Assembly (NCBI GenBank): GCA_014729735.1
Contig: WJJN01000121.1
Span: forward strand, 1-8,395
Reading direction: 5' to 3'
Length of the DNA stretch: 8,395 nt
DNA from: Candidatus Zhuqueibacterota bacterium
Lineage (GTDB): Bacteria > Zhuqueibacterota > Zhuqueibacteria > Thermofontimicrobiales > Thiofontviventaceae
In this document: in pieces, positions 7,183-8,395 of the stretch
Position numbering within the stretch: the stretch's first letter is position 1
Layout of the letters: each line of letters starts with the position of its first letter
Position numbers and translations under genes: made by a program
The notes under the pieces: model-generated
Told to the model about the DNA's origin: nothing
Seen by the model: only the letters and a program-made list of their open reading frames with translations
The model's database searches: none

Positions 7183-7509
7183 TTATTCTGATCCTACTAC
7201 TTTTGCAATAGATGTTTTTGCAAGTTCGACTTTGGTGTTGTCAGCAATTTTTAAAATTAAAGTACCTTCTTTCTCTTTGATTCCGGCAATCGTACCAAAA
7301 ATTCCGCCGACGGTGATCACCTTGTCACCTTTTCGCAGAGATTCGATCATCTGTTTTTGCTCTTTCTGTTTTTTCATCTGCGGACGAAAAATGAGAAAAT
7401 ACATAATCAGAAAGATTAAGATAATCGGCAAAAAGAAACCAAACGTGTTTGGCTGTCCCTGTCCGCCACCAGCGGCTCCCGACATAAGAATTACAAATAG
7501 CATGTTCAC
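7183..7509 (-). CDS. yajC: Preprotein translocase accessory subunit YajC
   Basis: YajC is a small inner-membrane protein that associates with SecDF and the Sec translocon. The 108-residue protein has a short glycine-rich N-terminus (GAAGGGQGQP, 11-20), a single membrane helix (about 23-41), the typical FRPQMKKQKEQK segment (41-52) and the conserved GDKVITVGGIFGTIAGI block (61-77). I chose the GTG start at 7509 because a GGAGG ribosome binding site lies 8 bases upstream; the ATG two codons later would be 14 bases away. It follows tgt across a repeat-filled gap, and tgt-yajC is a common order. The usual next genes, secD and secF, are absent, and def and fmt follow directly. Confidence 0.95.
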   Translation of the reverse strand: MNMLFVILMSGAAGGGQGQPNTFGFFLPIILIFLIMYFLIFRPQMKKQKEQKQMIESLRKGDKVITVGGIFGTIAGIKEKEGTLILKIADNTKVELAKTSIAKVVGSE

Positions 7510-7516
7510 TGATTAA

Positions 7517-7522
7517 TCCTCC
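7517..7522 (-). promoter_or_regulatory. Ribosome binding site deciding the yajC GTG start
   Basis: GGAGGA on the minus strand. The GGAGG core ends 8 bases before the GTG at 7509 but 14 bases before the ATG at 7503, so it favours the GTG start. Confidence 0.7.
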
Positions 7523-7598
7523 GTTTTTAGATCAATTAATTTGAATTGTTTCATAGCTATTCTGCAACTGTATTGAAAACCCAATTTTCTCACTTGAT

Positions 7599-7625
7599 GT
7601 CATTCCGGGCTTGTCCCGGAATCTC
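7599..7625 (+). repeat. Repeat unit A: GTCATTC-hairpin-GAATCTC
   Basis: A 27-base unit beginning GTCATTC and ending GAATCTC. ATTCCGGG (7602-7609) pairs exactly with CCCGGAAT (7615-7622) around a 5-base loop. It faces inward on the plus strand and mirrors unit A' at 7833-7858. Confidence 0.8.
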
Positions 7626-7657
7626 CTCGTTAGTACCTGAACGAAAACGACGATAAT

Positions 7658-7706
7658 GTCATTCTGAATGCGCCATCTTTTGGGCGCATGAAGAATCTCA
7701 TACCAC
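7658..7706 (+). repeat. Repeat unit C: GTCATTC-hairpin-GAATCTCATACCAC
   Basis: The same GTCATTC and GAATCTC ends enclose a longer hairpin. ATGCGCC (7668-7674) pairs with GGCGCAT (7683-7689), and ATTCT (7661-7665) with AGAAT (7692-7696); a two-by-two GA/GA internal loop separates the stems. The unit continues with ATACCAC, shared exactly with unit C'. Confidence 0.8.
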
Positions 7707-7731
7707 CAAATTTAGTAAAGACATACGCTTA

Positions 7732-7793
7732 GTGGTATGAGATTCTTCGTCGCGAGTTTATCCTGAGCTTGTCGAAGGGCTCCTCAGAATGAC
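7732..7793 (-). repeat. Repeat unit C': longer variant of C on the opposite strand
   Basis: Read on the minus strand it begins GTCATTCTGA and ends GAAGAATCTCATACCAC, as unit C does, but the middle differs and is 13 bases longer. It contains CCTTCGACAAGCTCAGGA (complement of 7761-7778). CTGAG and CTCAG within it can pair, and ATTCT/AGAAT closes the unit as in C. Confidence 0.8.
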
Positions 7794-7832
7794 AATTTTT
7801 TGAGTTTTCGTTCAAACACTAAATATCAAAAT

Positions 7833-7858
7833 GAGATTCCTGCATTCGCAGGAATGAC
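7833..7858 (-). repeat. Repeat unit A': GTCATTC-hairpin-GAATCTC on the opposite strand
   Basis: Read on the minus strand, a 26-base unit with GTCATTC and GAATCTC ends. ATTCCTGC (7836-7843) pairs exactly with GCAGGAAT (7848-7855) around a 4-base loop. It lies about 40 bases after the tgt stop, so it might slow or end tgt transcription, but the sequence after it is only moderately T-rich. Confidence 0.8.
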
Positions 7859-7899
7859 ATCAGAAAATGACCTTTGATACAGTTCCAGGATAATCTATT

Positions 7900-8395
7900 T
7901 TAATCAAGATAATTATTAAAGAAATCTTTCGACCAGTTTATAAATCTATTTTCAATAATTGCCAGCCGCGCCTCTCTCACCAATTCAAGATAAAAATATA
8001 AATTATGCAGACTTGCCAATCTCATCCCTAAAATCTCTTCTGCTTTAAACAGATGCCGCAAATAAGCTCGTGTGAAATTGCGGCAGGTATAGCATGCGCA
8101 CTTTTCGTCGATGGGCGTAAAATCTTCTTTAAAAGAAGCGTTTTTAAGAATCATCTGCCCGTTCCAGGTGAACACCGTGCCCTTTCTGCCGTTACGGGTG
8201 GGCAGCACACAATCAAACATATCAATGCCGTACGAAATCGCGGTCACGATATCTTCCGGCTTGCCCACGCCCATTAAATAGCGCGGTTTGTCTTTCGGCA
8301 GCAGGCTTGCTGAAAGCTCGGTCATTTCGTACATCGCTTCCTTCGGCTCGCCCACCGAAAGCCCGCCGATGGCATAGCCCGGGAAATCCAGCGCT
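7900..8395 (-). CDS. tgt: Queuine tRNA-ribosyltransferase, C-terminal part (cut by the right window edge)
   Basis: Tgt swaps guanine for a queuine precursor (preQ1) at the wobble position of GUN-anticodon tRNAs. The last 164 residues are present, about 45 percent of a family near 375 residues; the frame is open to the right edge, so the true start is outside. Numbering from the first visible residue, ALDFPGYAIGGLSVGEPKE (1-19) is the conserved glycine-rich block. FDCVLPTRNGR (60-70) carries the catalytic Asp61. The zinc site is Cys99, Cys101, Cys104 (CACYTC) and His130 (SLHNLYF). The C-terminus appears complete, ending in NNYLD. It is upstream of yajC on the same strand, as is common, but a 390-base repeat-filled gap separates them. 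Confidence 0.97.
   Translation of the reverse strand, partial: ALDFPGYAIGGLSVGEPKEAMYEMTELSASLLPKDKPRYLMGVGKPEDIVTAISYGIDMFDCVLPTRNGRKGTVFTWNGQMILKNASFKEDFTPIDEKCACYTCRNFTRAYLRHLFKAEEILGMRLASLHNLYFYLELVREARLAIIENRFINWSKDFFNNYLD

Larger units (their letters stand above)
7595..7862. repeat. Nested inverted-repeat cassette (REP/MITE-like), about 268 bp
   Basis: Matching inverted arms are nested around a common centre near 7720-7729. The outermost is TGATGTCATTCC at 7595-7606 with 7851-7862 (12 bp exact). Inside it are TGAACGAAAAC at 7638-7648 with 7804-7814 (11 bp exact), TGTCATTCTGA at 7657-7667 with 7784-7794 (11 bp exact), and a 17-bp exact stem at 7690-7706 with 7732-7748 around a 25-base loop. 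The four individual GTCATTC...GAATCTC units within it are listed separately. No transposase is encoded here and no clear target duplication is seen at the ends. If transcribed from tgt into yajC it would fold strongly in the mRNA. Confidence 0.85.
7510..7899. other. tgt-yajC intergenic region: repeat cassette plus yajC leader
   Basis: This 390-base stretch has no convincing ORF. Bases 7595-7862 are a symmetric set of palindromic repeats, listed separately. Bases 7510-7594 are the AT-rich leader of yajC, where a promoter for the yajC operon would be expected; I see no convincing -35/-10 pair. Bases 7863-7899 form the short tail after the tgt stop, with no clear intrinsic terminator. Confidence 0.7.

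Noticed and set aside
6974..7516. Plus-strand ORF of 180 codons across def and yajC
   Set aside because: It is antisense to two firmly identified genes, and its residues show no recognisable domain.
7540..7594. Promoter for the yajC operon on the minus strand
   Set aside because: TTGGGT with TAGCTAT at 19 bases is the best pair found, but the match and spacing are too weak in AT-rich sequence to report as a feature.
7599..7858. CRISPR-like array from four similar repeats
   Set aside because: The copies are in inverted pairs with unequal spacing and differing interiors, not direct repeats with uniform spacers, and there are no cas genes.
7591..7866. Target-site duplication flanking the repeat cassette
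   Set aside because: The flanks CACT and GAAA do not match; the TGAT/ATCA at the edges are inverted and belong to the palindrome itself.
7833..7899. Intrinsic terminator for tgt at repeat unit A'
   Set aside because: The hairpin is real, but the sequence after it on the minus strand (CTCATTTTGAT) lacks a proper T-run; it is kept only as a repeat.

Overview
The window is a dense bacterial chromosomal segment in which every recognisable gene lies on the minus strand, so transcription runs from high to low coordinates. In transcription order it holds: tgt (C-terminal part, cut by the right edge), a roughly 390-base gap filled with palindromic repeats, then yajC, def, fmt, a TlpA/thioredoxin-like gene, rsmB, a membrane-anchored PASTA-only protein, rpe, a GH130-family gene, pta, and the 5' part of ackA (cut by the left edge). 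The protein families are housekeeping ones. The unusual content is the combination of genes and the repeat cassette.

From yajC to the GH130 gene, eight genes are packed with gaps of about 30 bases or less. Several are joined by stop/start overlaps (def-fmt and tlpA-rsmB ATGA, PASTA-rpe TGATG, rpe-GH130 8 bases), so this is almost certainly one translationally coupled operon. It combines membrane protein insertion (YajC), N-terminal formyl-Met handling (Fmt, Def), 16S rRNA methylation (RsmB), envelope functions (secreted TlpA-like protein, PASTA protein) and sugar metabolism (Rpe, GH130). An 84-base gap with a good ribosome binding site and a weak candidate promoter precedes pta-ackA, the acetyl-CoA to acetate ATP-generating pair.

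The order def-fmt-rsmB-...-rpe matches the well-known Firmicutes cluster def-fmt-rsmB-rlmN-prpC-prkC-rsgA-rpe. Here the slot of the PASTA kinase PrkC is filled by a protein with only a short cytoplasmic tail, one membrane segment and three PASTA domains, with no kinase. An exported TlpA-like thioredoxin sits between fmt and rsmB.

The tgt-yajC gap carries four copies of a GTCATTC-[hairpin]-GAATCTC repeat, two on each strand and facing inward. They are nested around a 17-bp perfect central stem and form a symmetric cassette of about 270 bases (7595-7862). No transposase is present in the window.

The organism cannot be fixed from the sequence alone. Moderate-to-low G+C, the Fmt sequence style (VVVAFRILP, YRGAAPINWAIINGE), the exported thioredoxin and the stand-alone PASTA protein suggest a diderm of the Fibrobacterota-Chlorobiota-Bacteroidota group or a relative such as Calditrichota, Ignavibacteria or KSB1. 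This is inference at low-to-moderate confidence.
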